A DNA stretch of 64,000 nt from Flammeovirgaceae bacterium UBA2366 (GCA_002344065.1 DDTK01000010.1:186001-250000); one strand, 5' to 3'; shown: positions 44,604 to 54,465, counted from the stretch's first letter. The notes: generated by a model not told the origin, from the sequence alone. Program-made: numbers and translations.

Positions 44604-45893
44604 CTAAGATGAAGCGAGTTTCAGCACGGCATCAACAAACCGATCCAGATCTTTTGTTGATGTATACACGTGTGGGGTTACCCTAACACAACTGATGTTT
44701 TCCCACTTAATAGATGTGGTATGAATTTGATGCTCGTTAAACAAGCGTGTTGTGATATCACCCGGGTCAAGACCATCAATGGAAAATGTACCCAAGGCGC
44801 ACGCGTATTCGGGTTTCATTGAAATGTGAAGTTTAACTCGTGAATTTTTCACAACCTTTTCACACCAGTAGTTTTTCAGGTAACGTAACCGTTCTTCTTT
44901 ACGTTTGCTGCCGATGCCATTGTGAAAATCAATGGCCTGGCCGATGGCTTGTTCGGGCGCGAAGGAACGTGTTCCCAGGGTTTCAAATTTTCGTATGTTA
45001 CTATCGGTAGGTTTGTCATTGGGGAACAGTGGCCAAAGGCCGGCAATGTTTTCTTTTTTTACATACAGCATGCCGGTGCCAAATGGGGCACTCAGCCATT
45101 TATGCAGACTGGTTCCATAGTAATCTGGATTAAAATCTCTGATGCTGAAATCCATATGGGCAAAAGTATGGGCGCCATCAACAATAGAAATAATGTTTCG
45201 CTTGCGTGCTTCTTCACACAATTTTTTTACTGGTAAAATTTGGCCGGTCCAGTTAATCATGTGCGTGATGTGCCAGATTTTTGTTTTAGCCGTTGTGGCG
45301 TTTATGAATTCTTTAACCACCACGTCATCGTTTTCAACCGGCAGGTTAAGGCTGATCCATTTTATTTTTATGCCGTCACGCATTTCTTTTTGCTTCCAGG
45401 CTTGCACCATGTTGGGGTAATCCTGTTTGGTCATAACAATCTCATCACCTTTCGCCAAGGTTAATCCCCAGGTTACGGTATCAAGGGCTTCGGTGGCATT
45501 ACGGTTAACCGCCACTTCTTCGGGTGAAGTTCCGGCCAGGTCGGCCAGTTTTCTTCGCACCGCTTCCCGTCCTTTATCTAAAATTTGCCACATGTAATAT
45601 GTAGGTGCTTCGTTACTCAGGTGGTAGTAGCGATCTACTGCATCTTGAACCACTTTTGGTTGTGGACTTACACCACCGTTATTAAGATTTAAAATGTTGG
45701 GAGAAACTGTATAGGCCTGTGCCATGCGCGCCCAAAGTTCTTCGTCACCAACGGCATCAAGTGGTGAAAGTTTATTCAGGGAGAATAAGGCATCAGAAAT
45801 GTCTTCGGCCAGTGCTTGTTGTGCAAGTGGTGTTAGGGCAAAAGTTCCTGCAAGGCCAATTGACCTTCGAAAGAATGATCTGCGTGAGTTCAT
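44604..45893 (-). CDS. Tat-exported class V aminotransferase (isopenicillin-N epimerase-like)
   Basis: 429 residues from ATG 45893; the longer frame begins at a TTG. A twin-arginine signal (SRRSFFRRSIGLAGTFAL) points to periplasmic export. The PLP domain has LNNGGVSPQP, AVNRNATEALDTV, IVDGAHTFAHMDF (Asp for pyridine N) and YYGTSLHKWLSAPFGTGMLYV (Lys in SLHKW). Class V relatives include epimerases and desulfurases; the substrate is not predictable. Export of a PLP enzyme after cytoplasmic folding fits the Tat route. Confidence 0.9.
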   Translation of the reverse strand: MNSRRSFFRRSIGLAGTFALTPLAQQALAEDISDALFSLNKLSPLDAVGDEELWARMAQAYTVSPNILNLNNGGVSPQPKVVQDAVDRYYHLSNEAPTYYMWQILDKGREAVRRKLADLAGTSPEEVAVNRNATEALDTVTWGLTLAKGDEIVMTKQDYPNMVQAWKQKEMRDGIKIKWISLNLPVENDDVVVKEFINATTAKTKIWHITHMINWTGQILPVKKLCEEARKRNIISIVDGAHTFAHMDFSIRDFNPDYYGTSLHKWLSAPFGTGMLYVKKENIAGLWPLFPNDKPTDSNIRKFETLGTRSFAPEQAIGQAIDFHNGIGSKRKEERLRYLKNYWCEKVVKNSRVKLHISMKPEYACALGTFSIDGLDPGDITTRLFNEHQIHTTSIKWENISCVRVTPHVYTSTKDLDRFVDAVLKLASS

Positions 45894-45968
45894 AGCTTCA
45901 GGATTAGAATAGGAAGGTATCACTTTGCTCTCAAAAGCAAAATACCTTTTGTTCAAACGGCACTATGA

Positions 45969-46505
45969 TCAATCGAGTAGCCGATCGATTACCTGAATAG
46001 CCTGATTGATTCGGGTTTTCCGATCACCTTGTATTTCAACCAAATTAGCACCTTGCTCTTGCAATTCCTTTTTATAAATGCCATAGAAGTATTCACGTTT
46101 ATCAGGATGTTCACGTTGCGGATCATTTTCCCAGGGAACATCAATGCCTGTGAGTAAATGTAATGCATAGGACCGCACCCGCATCATTGATAAAATTTTT
46201 GGATCACAATTGCCATACTTGAATTCGCTCCAAACTTTAATAACGGTGAGGTCGGTATCACAGATTAGTATGTTATTGGCTTGCAAGGCAAGCTCATCTT
46301 CAGTAAAAAGCTGCCATTGGGCTATTGTATAAAGATCGGCCTGGGTGTAGGGTTGCTCCAATCTTTCAATGTACCCACGTGCATACTCGGGCACCCATAC
46401 AGTTTTGTAGTGTTCAGCCAAGGCCATTGAAAGGTCTGTTTTGCCGGTACATTCCGGGCCAACAATGGCTATTCGTTTTACCTTTCCTTCTTTTGGGGTA
46501 TACAT
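45969..46505 (-). CDS. NadR-like nicotinamide riboside kinase / AAA ATPase
   Basis: 178 residues. Walker A GPECTGKTDL near residue 20, VPEYARGYIE, and the conserved ICDTDLTVIKVWSEFKYG, as in the kinase half of NadR. The nucleotidyltransferase half is missing, so it is a stand-alone kinase domain. Likely role: phosphorylation of nicotinamide riboside in NAD salvage. It is divergent from the flavin oxidase gene across a 65-bp gap. Confidence 0.88.
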   Translation of the reverse strand: MYTPKEGKVKRIAIVGPECTGKTDLSMALAEHYKTVWVPEYARGYIERLEQPYTQADLYTIAQWQLFTEDELALQANNILICDTDLTVIKVWSEFKYGNCDPKILSMMRVRSYALHLLTGIDVPWENDPQREHPDKREYFYGIYKKELQEQGANLVEIQGDRKTRINQAIQVIDRLLD

Positions 46506-46570
46506 GTCCTGAAAATGAGTAATTTTCTTAAAACTCTAATGATCGTTATCTTTCAGGAAATAAGCATACG

Positions 46571-48031
46571 GTGAAGCGTAGAAAAGCAATTAAACAGATT
46601 GGGTTGGGTTTATCAGCGGGGCTTACCTTGCCTTGGCTAAGTTCATGCAAACCAGATGGCCCCGGACCGGAGATCAAATACGATGGTATTGTGGGTATTA
46701 TTGGTGCGGGTGCTGCGGGGTTGCTTGCAGCAGACATTCTTATCTCAAAAGGAGTAAAAGTGAAGATTTTTGAGGCATCCGATCAGGTCGGTGGCAGGGT
46801 AAGAACGTTCAGAAGAAGTGATGTGTCATCAGATTCGTTAACTGTATTTCCGTCTGCGTTACCCTATTCTGATTTTCCACTGGAATTGGGTGCTGATAAA
46901 ATTATTGGTTCGGATTCAAAGTGGGCTGAAATTGTAAAGCTCATGAAGGTACCGGTGGTTGATTTCAGAACATCCAGTGCTGATGGCTATATTATTGATA
47001 ATGCGTTTGTTTCAGAAGAAGATGCCCTGCTGGACGGAGACTTTGTAACGGCAAAAAATTTCAAGGATTCGTTTTCAACCTTTAGTGGTGGTGCTAATAC
47101 TACGGTACTGCAGGCTGCACAAGGCGCAGGGGTTGCTACACGTATGCAGACTATTGTTAATTCATGGCTGGGTAATCGTTACGGTTCATCTACCGACAGG
47201 ATAGGAGCAAACGCATTGGCTGAGGCCTTGGCGTTGATTGAGCACGACAGCAAAGAGTTAACCTCGAGCGCCAACCCACTTCAGGATGTTTTGTTGTCGC
47301 GGTATGTACGCCCGGTATCCAGTATTCAATTTAATACCAAAGTTCAGTCGATTAGTTACGGTGGAGAGAAAGTAGAAATTTCGCATACGAATGGTACTGA
47401 TACGGTGGACAAGGTAATTGTTACAGTTCCAATTTCTATTTTAAAATCTGGTGATATAAATTTTTCTCCCGCATTACCGGCATCAAAAGCAGGAGCGATG
47501 AGCCGCATAGGAATGGATGCTTCTATCCGGTTTATTCTGGAGTTCAAACGGAATTTTTATGGTGAAGCTATTGCGGCCTTACTTGGGGGTGCTGAAGGTC
47601 CAGATTATCTAAACTCAGCAGTTGGTAGAAGTGAACTAAATAAAACGCTTTCTATTACAATTAATGGAGCCAAGGCAGAGCAATTATCAGCACTCTCAGG
47701 AACACAAGCGGTGCAACTCTTATTGGATGAAATGGATACTGTTTTTGGAAACAGTTTGGCAACAAACAATATCCGCAGAGATACGGCTGACAATTCATTG
47801 GTGTATACCATGAAAGACTGGACAAAGGATCCGTTGATTAAAGGAGGATTTTCATATCCACTGCCCGGTGGATCAAATGCTGATCGTACTGAATTGGCTG
47901 CCCCGGTAGGCGATAAATTGTTTTTTGCAGGTGAAGCAACAGACGATAAAGGCGAATATGGTACTGTAAGCGGGGCGCTGAATTCCGGTGAACGCGCTGC
48001 CTTTGAAGTGATTGAGGCCATTCTGGCCTAA
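46571..48031 (+). CDS. Flavin monoamine oxidase-like lipoprotein
   Basis: 486 residues from GTG 46571. A signal with paired Arg (KRRKAIKQIGLGLSAGL) ends in lipobox LSSC, suggesting a Tat-exported lipoprotein. FAD-binding GIIGAGAAGLLAADIL and EASDQVGGRVRTF follow, with LELGADKIIG and a C-terminal LFFAGEATDDKGEYGTVSGALNSGERAA typical of amine oxidases. It oxidises an amine or polyamine with FAD; the substrate is unknown. A TATCTTTC -7-like box (46547-46554) lies before the start. Confidence 0.88.
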   Translation: MKRRKAIKQIGLGLSAGLTLPWLSSCKPDGPGPEIKYDGIVGIIGAGAAGLLAADILISKGVKVKIFEASDQVGGRVRTFRRSDVSSDSLTVFPSALPYSDFPLELGADKIIGSDSKWAEIVKLMKVPVVDFRTSSADGYIIDNAFVSEEDALLDGDFVTAKNFKDSFSTFSGGANTTVLQAAQGAGVATRMQTIVNSWLGNRYGSSTDRIGANALAEALALIEHDSKELTSSANPLQDVLLSRYVRPVSSIQFNTKVQSISYGGEKVEISHTNGTDTVDKVIVTVPISILKSGDINFSPALPASKAGAMSRIGMDASIRFILEFKRNFYGEAIAALLGGAEGPDYLNSAVGRSELNKTLSITINGAKAEQLSALSGTQAVQLLLDEMDTVFGNSLATNNIRRDTADNSLVYTMKDWTKDPLIKGGFSYPLPGGSNADRTELAAPVGDKLFFAGEATDDKGEYGTVSGALNSGERAAFEVIEAILA

Positions 48032-48080
48032 TCTGGCAAATCCTTATCTTTCTGGTCTGTATAAATACTATTTTTTAGGC

Positions 48081-48821
48081 ATGTCAGTTCATCAGAAACA
48101 TGAGGACCGGTTACACGGAACTTCACCGTTATTTAAAAAAGTAGAAAAGTATTTACCGGAAATGGTCTATGGCTCCATTGATGGCATTGTTACAACCTTT
48201 GCTGTGGTGGCTGGTTCAGCCGGTGCCGGATTAAGTATACAGGTAGTGTTGATATTAGGTGTCGCCAACCTGGTGGCCGATGGACTCTCTATGTCGATTG
48301 GAGCGTTCCTTTCCAAGCGCTCAGAGATTGATAACTACAACAAGCATTTGAAAATAGAGGAATGGGAAATTGATAATGTGCCGGATGTTGAGCGAAAAGA
48401 GATTGAAGATATTTATCGGGAGAAAGGATTTGAAGGAGAGGAACTTGAGATGGTGGTTAACCGGATTACATCGAATCGCGAAGTGTGGTTGCAAACTATG
48501 ATGCATGATGAATTAGGGTTAATGAAGGAAACCAAGTCACCGTTTAAATCGGGACTATTTACCTTTATGGCTTTTGTTGTAGCAGGGGCCGTTCCGTTAA
48601 TTTCTTATGTGGCTACACTCATGAATAAGGTAGAAGCGAGTCCATTCTTTATATCCTCCTTATTCACGTTTGTAACATTTATTCTAATCGGAGCAGCGAA
48701 AAACTTTGTAACCCAGTCTGGTTACGTTCGAAGTATCATTGAAACCGTAAGCCTTGGCGTTATTGCAGCAGTAGCAGCCTATGCCTTAGGCGATTTATTG
48801 GAACAAGTAATTCTTAGTTAA
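48081..48821 (+). CDS. VIT1/CCC1-family transporter
   Basis: 246 residues from ATG 48081. The hallmark YGSIDGIVTTFAVVAGSAGAGL spans helix 1, followed by ILGVANLVADGLSMSIGAFLSKRSE, a hydrophilic helical insert, and three C-terminal spans (FTFMAFVVAGAVPLISYVA, FFISSLFTFVTFILIGAAKN, SLGVIAAVAAYALGDLLE). VIT1/CCC1 proteins move iron or manganese out of the cytoplasm. The longer frame to 48012 overlaps the oxidase gene and lacks family residues. It overlaps the TolC gene tail to tail by 4 bp. Confidence 0.88.
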   Translation: MSVHQKHEDRLHGTSPLFKKVEKYLPEMVYGSIDGIVTTFAVVAGSAGAGLSIQVVLILGVANLVADGLSMSIGAFLSKRSEIDNYNKHLKIEEWEIDNVPDVERKEIEDIYREKGFEGEELEMVVNRITSNREVWLQTMMHDELGLMKETKSPFKSGLFTFMAFVVAGAVPLISYVATLMNKVEASPFFISSLFTFVTFILIGAAKNFVTQSGYVRSIIETVSLGVIAAVAAYALGDLLEQVILS

Positions 48822-50275
48822 AGCGCACCAAGATTACGAACACCGGCAGCCCAGTACAGCATGGCCTTCTGTTTTTCATATTCAGCCATAAGCTTTACCA
48901 ACTTGGTTTGAGCCTGAATAAGTTTTTCTTGCTGAATGTTGATTTTGAATAAATCACTTTCACCATTTTCAAAATTCAGTATTTCTGCCTGTAACAATCG
49001 CTCGTAGTTATTTACCATGTCGATCTGGTTGTTCATAATGGCGGCCGTGTTGACAAGAGCATTGTGCGTTGCATTTAAATCATTTACTATTTGTCGTTCG
49101 GCCAGGCTTCGTTCATACTGGGTTCCTGAAATTTTCAACTTGGTTAAGGCAAGTTTTGATCGTTCCTTCCGCAGCAACACAGGAAAACTAAAATCAACAC
49201 CAAACTTGTAATTGTCGCTCAAGTTAAAATTTGTATTCCATTCCGGATCAAACGGTTGATTTAATAAATTATAATTCAGATCCAGTCGCGGTTTTAAAAA
49301 TTCTGCGGCAAGCTTTCGTTCATTATCCAACTGCAACAGTGTAATTGAAAGTTTTCGCAATTCTGGATGATTTTGCCGCGCTTGTTCGGTTAGCTCTTCG
49401 AGCTCCTGTGAAGTAAGTACCAACAGATCTCGTTTTAACACCGGAACCATGTCAAGGGTTAGCTCCAACGGGTTAGCCAGACTATCCCATAAATAGGTGC
49501 TGAGCATTATGCCCGTATTCTGAAAATCCAGGATAGCTTCCTGTTGTTCAATCAGGCGCTGTTGTAATGTGATTTTAGCTTGCACTGTGTCTATAGGAGC
49601 GGCCTCACCCAGTTCGGTATTTATTTTTGTGCGCTGAAAGATTTCATCAGCAACCTGAACCCCGCGATTCAGCAATCTAAAATTGTAATAAGCATTATAC
49701 CAATGCCAGTAGTCTTTAGCTGCATTTAACAAGAGGTAGTTTAGTTGTTTAACCTGTTCGGCCTGTGTAAGGTCTTTAAATAATTCAGCTTGTTTCAATG
49801 CCGTTCTTCGTTCATCGGTAATCAATCCGCGACCCAGGGGCAGTGAAACACCGGCATAGAATTGTTTATAGTTGAACTGATTGGGAACAAATCGTTCAGG
49901 ATTGAGATACTGACCCTCATTGCGATCAACACCAATTTTTGGGTCAACAGGAAAGATTGTGGGGAATGCTATCGAACCATTAAAAATTTGATAGTATTCG
50001 GTATCAGAGAAATTTTTTGTGAGGTACTGAACTTCAATTTTCGGATCGAAATTGCCTCGTGCCAATCGAATCTCCTGTTTAGCAACATCGGTAAGCAGAT
50101 CGGTTTGTTTAGCTATAGGGTGGTTGGCAATAATTATATAGTAGAAATTTTCAATGGTGAAAGGTCTGACAGAATCGGGCACCGTGAAAATAGCGTCAGT
50201 CAGATTTTGTCCAACCGTGTGATATCCCTTGAGCAAACAGATGAGAAAAATAAATAGTGTTTTACTTCTGCTCAT
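48818..50275 (-). CDS. TolC-family outer-membrane efflux protein
   Basis: 485 residues from ATG 50275 (MSRSKTLFIFLICLLKGYHTVGQ is the signal). Two repeated helical/barrel halves are visible: SLPLGRGLITDERRTALKQAELFKDLTQAEQ and SFPVLLRKERSKLALTKLKISGTQYERSLAERQI. TolC proteins form a trimeric channel across the outer membrane and periplasm. The start overlaps the hlyD end by 14 bp, placing it last in the exporter operon. Confidence 0.9.
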   Translation of the reverse strand: MSRSKTLFIFLICLLKGYHTVGQNLTDAIFTVPDSVRPFTIENFYYIIIANHPIAKQTDLLTDVAKQEIRLARGNFDPKIEVQYLTKNFSDTEYYQIFNGSIAFPTIFPVDPKIGVDRNEGQYLNPERFVPNQFNYKQFYAGVSLPLGRGLITDERRTALKQAELFKDLTQAEQVKQLNYLLLNAAKDYWHWYNAYYNFRLLNRGVQVADEIFQRTKINTELGEAAPIDTVQAKITLQQRLIEQQEAILDFQNTGIMLSTYLWDSLANPLELTLDMVPVLKRDLLVLTSQELEELTEQARQNHPELRKLSITLLQLDNERKLAAEFLKPRLDLNYNLLNQPFDPEWNTNFNLSDNYKFGVDFSFPVLLRKERSKLALTKLKISGTQYERSLAERQIVNDLNATHNALVNTAAIMNNQIDMVNNYERLLQAEILNFENGESDLFKINIQQEKLIQAQTKLVKLMAEYEKQKAMLYWAAGVRNLGAL

Positions 50276-51563
50276 AATTCTCCGCATCTTTCTTTTGCTT
50301 TCTTTCCAAGACTTCATCAAGCGGGGCAGCATACAGGCTGGGTGGGAAGCCGTTAAGCTGTCGCCAGATTTCATACCACACTGGAACATCATCCAGCATT
50401 ACCCAACCCTTTGTGCCTGAACCTACCCGGAGTTGTTTTGGCCATGGCTCATCTTGTGAATCAGGTACAACGAGTATCCTGAATTCCCCCGGTCGTGAAT
50501 TCACATAGTCGATCACTTTAACCTCACCACCAAACGTACCCACCGAAACACTGGGCCATCCTGAAAACTGAAGGGCCGGCCAGCCGTCAAAAACAATCCG
50601 CACTTTACGGTCTTTGCTAAGAAGGGGCACATCCATGGCTTTAACATACATCTCTACTGCAAGGTCGGAGATAACCAACGGCATAATGGTACACACCGCA
50701 TCGCCTTCTTTTATGGTTTCACCAATACCGGCCTTTAAAGCCTTCACCACAACGCCAGACTGGGGTGCTAAAATCTGGTACTGGTCATTGCGGATTCGCA
50801 TATTAGCGAGCTCATTCCTCAGCTTGGCTATCTCGGCCTCGGTGTCAAACATTTCAGCCTGCGTGTTGCTCCTGTCCGATTCAGCCTTGCTTATTTTGTC
50901 CATGTATTCGGCCTCTACGCGGTCAAGTTCAATCTTTGCACTCAGGTAATCGGCTTGTGCCCCTTGAAATTTATATTCAATTTCCTGGAATTTGGTAAGT
51001 GGAATGTTGCCCGCTTCAAATAGCTTTTTGTTTCGATCAAACTGGTTTTCTGAGTTCAGGAACTTGATCCGTTCAGCCTCCAGTTTGTTGGTAGCTTGTT
51101 CGATCTTATTGTTCATAGCATCACGTAAGGCACTGATTTGCCTTGAGAGCGCTTTTGCTTTTTGATCTTTTGCCATTAAGCTGCTTTCTTTTGCGGTAAT
51201 CTGCTCCTGCAAGCGATTGAGCAATTGTGGATCGAAATACTTTTCACGAACTTCTGTAAGGGTAATGATGGTGTCACCCTTTTCTACGTACTCTCCTTCA
51301 CGCACATGCCAGTGCTGTATTCTTCCGGCAATTATGGCCTCTATAGTCTGTGGGCGGTTTTCGGGGTTGAAAGCAGTAACGTTGCCGGTACCCCGAACGT
51401 TTTGCTGCCAGGGAACAAAAAGGATAATGAAAAAGATTATTCCAATAACCATTAGCCACCGCGCCAGTATTTTGCTTGATTGTGGCGATTTAATGGCCCG
51501 CAAGGAATAGAGTTTTTCCTGTGCAATAACTTTATCGATACGTTGACGTGAAAAGTTGAGCAT
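50262..51563 (-). CDS. HlyD-family membrane fusion protein
   Basis: 433 residues. A short cytoplasmic tail and membrane span (LARWLMVIGIIFFIILFVPW) precede the lipoyl/beta-barrel and a long coiled-coil hairpin (about 100-230, RLQEQITAKESSLMAKDQKAKALS and EAEYMDKISKAESDRSNTQAEM). The return lipoyl strand has ILAPQSGVVVKALKAGIGETIKEGD. It joins the inner-membrane ABC protein to TolC. It starts 1 bp after the ABC gene stop. Confidence 0.93.
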   Translation of the reverse strand: MLNFSRQRIDKVIAQEKLYSLRAIKSPQSSKILARWLMVIGIIFFIILFVPWQQNVRGTGNVTAFNPENRPQTIEAIIAGRIQHWHVREGEYVEKGDTIITLTEVREKYFDPQLLNRLQEQITAKESSLMAKDQKAKALSRQISALRDAMNNKIEQATNKLEAERIKFLNSENQFDRNKKLFEAGNIPLTKFQEIEYKFQGAQADYLSAKIELDRVEAEYMDKISKAESDRSNTQAEMFDTEAEIAKLRNELANMRIRNDQYQILAPQSGVVVKALKAGIGETIKEGDAVCTIMPLVISDLAVEMYVKAMDVPLLSKDRKVRIVFDGWPALQFSGWPSVSVGTFGGEVKVIDYVNSRPGEFRILVVPDSQDEPWPKQLRVGSGTKGWVMLDDVPVWYEIWRQLNGFPPSLYAAPLDEVLERKQKKDAENYEQK

Positions 51564-51564
51564 A

Positions 51565-53745
51565 CTATTCTACGTATTTGTTAATGATACCATCTTTCAT
51601 AAGTTGATCAAACTTTCCAATGCCCTCAATTTTTCCATCACTTAACACCACTACTTTATCGCAGGCAGCCATGACCAACGGGTCGTTAGAGACCGCCACC
51701 AACGTCCAGTGATTTTTCCGGTCGACCACACATTGTACTAAATCCAGTTTCGACTGTCTTTTTAAACCATTGAAGAAGTCGTTGAGTATAAGCAGCCTGG
51801 GCTTTTTAGCAAGGCACCTGGCCAATATAAGCTTGTGGATGTTCGTGTTGGACCAGTTTTTGCCTCCACTGTTCAACCGGGTGTTTAGTCCTTCCGGTAG
51901 CCGGTTTACTTCGTCAGCCAACCCAACCTGTTCCAATGCCTCAATAGCATCCTGAACGCTTTCCATGGGCTTGCCCACAGTTATGTTTTCCAGTATGGTA
52001 CCGTCAAAAATATCTTCCTGTGAAATATTTTTACCAATCTTATCGCGCAGGTGGGTGAGGTCGAGGTCACGGATGGAGTAGCCGTTTATGGTTACAACAC
52101 CTTCAAAGTTGGAGTATATTCCGGAAATAATATTAGTCAATGTAGTTTTTCCCGATCCTCCGGCTCCGCTTATGCAAATATGTTCTCCCGGTACGATGTC
52201 AAGGTCTAAACCTTTTATGATATACCCAGATTCATCAGGATACTTATACTTCAAATCTTTAATCCGCACAGCAAAGCCTTGTTGGGGTTGCTTATCCTTA
52301 GTCATGTCCAGCCCCCCAATTTTTTCCAACGGAACGTCCGTTACAGTCGCCACCTTATCAACGGCTGTCAACAAATCGTAGAGCACATCCATGTACATGA
52401 TTATTTTTTCTACGGAATTAAGCAGTAGGATGATGATCACTTCGGATGCTACAAATTGGCCAAGGGTAATCTGGCGATCGACCACCAGGTAAGTACCCAC
52501 TACCAATAAGCCACCGGTAACAGCAGCTTTAAAGAAAAGAATGAATGAAAATTGTGTGATCAGTACCTTGAAATGCTGGCTCCTGAATTTCAGATAATTG
52601 TTTACGTTATAATCTGTTTTTTTGATGGGCAGATCGGTACTGCCGGCCAGCTTGAATGAGTTGATGGCCCGCGCAAGTTCTTCCAGCCAATGAGCCACTT
52701 TGTACTTATACTTTGATTCTTCGATTGAGGTATATAATCCTTTTGCTCCGGTTATATAAAAAATGATAACCAATATGCTGAGCAAACCGATGCTGAAGAA
52801 AACGAAAAAGGGGTGATAAAGTGAAAGCAGGAGCAGGCCAAACATAATCTGGATTACACCGGCCGAAAGATCAATCAGCAATTTCGGCATACCCTTTTGT
52901 ATGGTCATGATGTCGAAAAAGCGGTTTACCAATTCAGGCGCATGATTGCCGATAATAGCCTCAGCCCGCAACCGCGGAATACGGAAAGCAAACTCCAGTG
53001 AAGCCTTGGCAAATATTTTTCGTTGCAAATGCTCGACTAGAGTGATTTGAAAAATCTGGATACCACCACTTAACAGAACGCCAATTATAATAATGGCGAT
53101 AAGCACATAAACTGAGCTAAAAAATACACCTCCGGAGATGAGCTCAACGGTAGTTTGTATGCCTAACGGAAGCACCAGGCTTATAAGCCCGGCTATGAGA
53201 GCATAAAAAAGGATATAATTGATTTCTTTCCGTTCGGTATGCAACAAGCGGAATAGCCGACTGACCGGACTCAGCTTTTTTCCAGTAACGTTCTCGTCCA
53301 GCCCATAATCACTAACCAGCCCCTGGTCCCCAAGTATGAGAAAGAAAATAACCTCCCCATCTCTGTTGGTAAGCAGGGGTTGATTTTCGTCATAAGGTTC
53401 GGCAATGCTTCCCTTGTTGGTGAAGCGTGTTTGGATCCTCTTTTTTCTGGTGGGATGGATGAGAACAGGTTCTACCGAATCATCAACCCGTTTAAATGCC
53501 AATATGAAGTTTTCCTCTTCTTTACTGAAGAGCCTGAAATTTTCCAATTCAAGCTGATATTCCAGCATGAGAAAACGAATTTTGGTGGCGGCTTCCAGCA
53601 GGTCACGCTTAAACTCAGTAAATTCATCGAGGCTATAGGTTCGGTTGTTGGCTTCAACGAAGCGGAGAGTCTCAGCATCAAAAGAATGCTCGAGCAGTAA
53701 TGAGGACTCGCGAAGTATCCGTATGGTATGATCATTACTCAACAT
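51565..53745 (-). CDS. Type-I-secretion-like ABC exporter with degenerate nucleotide-binding domain
   Basis: 726 residues. An N-terminal cytoplasmic domain of about 160 residues is not a recognisable C39 peptidase. The ABC-type six-helix membrane domain occupies about 175-470. The NBD has Walker A GAGGSGKTT (Lys 533) and a Q-loop ISQEDIFDG, but the signature is SGGKNWS (626-632) instead of LSGGQ, Walker B reads LLILND (Asn 655, Asp 656 where Asp-Glu is usual), and the H-loop His is Asn 687. It probably binds ATP but may hydrolyse poorly. With HlyD and TolC it should form an exporter. Confidence 0.85.
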   Translation of the reverse strand: MLSNDHTIRILRESSLLLEHSFDAETLRFVEANNRTYSLDEFTEFKRDLLEAATKIRFLMLEYQLELENFRLFSKEEENFILAFKRVDDSVEPVLIHPTRKKRIQTRFTNKGSIAEPYDENQPLLTNRDGEVIFFLILGDQGLVSDYGLDENVTGKKLSPVSRLFRLLHTERKEINYILFYALIAGLISLVLPLGIQTTVELISGGVFFSSVYVLIAIIIIGVLLSGGIQIFQITLVEHLQRKIFAKASLEFAFRIPRLRAEAIIGNHAPELVNRFFDIMTIQKGMPKLLIDLSAGVIQIMFGLLLLSLYHPFFVFFSIGLLSILVIIFYITGAKGLYTSIEESKYKYKVAHWLEELARAINSFKLAGSTDLPIKKTDYNVNNYLKFRSQHFKVLITQFSFILFFKAAVTGGLLVVGTYLVVDRQITLGQFVASEVIIILLLNSVEKIIMYMDVLYDLLTAVDKVATVTDVPLEKIGGLDMTKDKQPQQGFAVRIKDLKYKYPDESGYIIKGLDLDIVPGEHICISGAGGSGKTTLTNIISGIYSNFEGVVTINGYSIRDLDLTHLRDKIGKNISQEDIFDGTILENITVGKPMESVQDAIEALEQVGLADEVNRLPEGLNTRLNSGGKNWSNTNIHKLILARCLAKKPRLLILNDFFNGLKRQSKLDLVQCVVDRKNHWTLVAVSNDPLVMAACDKVVVLSDGKIEGIGKFDQLMKDGIINKYVE

Positions 53746-54427
53746 GGTACCGGGTGTTAAGGGTATTGAAAGTTAACACATGCATGAATTCAAAAAGCTT
53801 ATCGTAGTGCTTGTGAGGATTGAATTTAATATCGGTTAAAGAAGGCAAGTGTTCGGCATAATAGAGCTGGTGATTGATGCTGAGTATCAATGTGCTGGCC
53901 AGTGTGCTTGGAAAAGGAAATGCCGGGTTTACTTCCTTGATGATTTCAGCTATGCATTTACACACAGCTTTAAACGGTAAGAACACACCGTCTTTATTGT
54001 CACTATCAACTTGTTTAGTCAGGTAAGTTTTTTCAAACTCAGCCATTACTATACGTTGAAGGGCTTTTCCGTCCATCGCCTCTGAATAGACATCCTGTTT
54101 TGTTTCTTCCGTGAGTAACTTCAGACAGATTGTCAACTTTTCTTTAGGATCATGAATATTGTTGGTGGCAAAGTCAATTTTATACTTTAGCCACGTCCAG
54201 TACCAATCTATCAGGTAGAGCAAAAGTCGATGTTTATTTTCAAAGTAACGGTACACAGAAGCTTCGGTTGACTGTATTTCGTCAGCCAGTTTTTTAAAGG
54301 TAAAATCCTCAAAACCAAGCGTATCAATAAGACGAATGCTGGATTTTATGATTTTCTGACCCAGCTCTGTACTGTCCGGATCGCGCAGAAACAGGCTTTG
54401 TTGGAGTTTAAATGCTATTGTAGCCAC
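53735..54427 (-). CDS. TetR-family transcriptional regulator
   Basis: About 230 residues if started at GTG 54427; the frame is open to 54640, but that part overlaps rlpA and looks non-coding. The TetR helix-turn-helix is KIIKSSIRLIDTLGFEDFTFKKLADEIQSTEASVYRYFENKHRLL. The ligand domain is C-terminal. It overlaps the ABC gene by 11 bp and heads the exporter operon, so it probably represses it. No ATG is available near the start, and the -7-like box lies only 5 bp upstream. Confidence 0.85.
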   Translation of the reverse strand: MATIAFKLQQSLFLRDPDSTELGQKIIKSSIRLIDTLGFEDFTFKKLADEIQSTEASVYRYFENKHRLLLYLIDWYWTWLKYKIDFATNNIHDPKEKLTICLKLLTEETKQDVYSEAMDGKALQRIVMAEFEKTYLTKQVDSDNKDGVFLPFKAVCKCIAEIIKEVNPAFPFPSTLASTLILSINHQLYYAEHLPSLTDIKFNPHKHYDKLFEFMHVLTFNTLNTRYHVE

Positions 54428-54432
54428 ACTTT

Positions 54433-54465
54433 CAAATATAATAGTAATGCTATCATAAACGAAAG
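54433..54465 (-). promoter_or_regulatory. Candidate promoter of the tetR-exporter operon
   Basis: On the minus strand TATATTTG (54440-54433) is a perfect -7 box, with TTTC at about 54464-54461 roughly 20 bp upstream. The transcript would start almost at the GTG, so a leaderless message is possible. Confidence 0.35.

Noticed and set aside
46508..46557. CCTGAAA/TTTCAGG inverted repeat between nadR-like and oxidase genes
   Set aside because: Seven-base arms with a 36-nt loop are likely by chance.
48012..48080. Longer start of the VIT1-type gene
   Set aside because: It overlaps the oxidase gene and lacks family residues; ATG 48081 fits the family.
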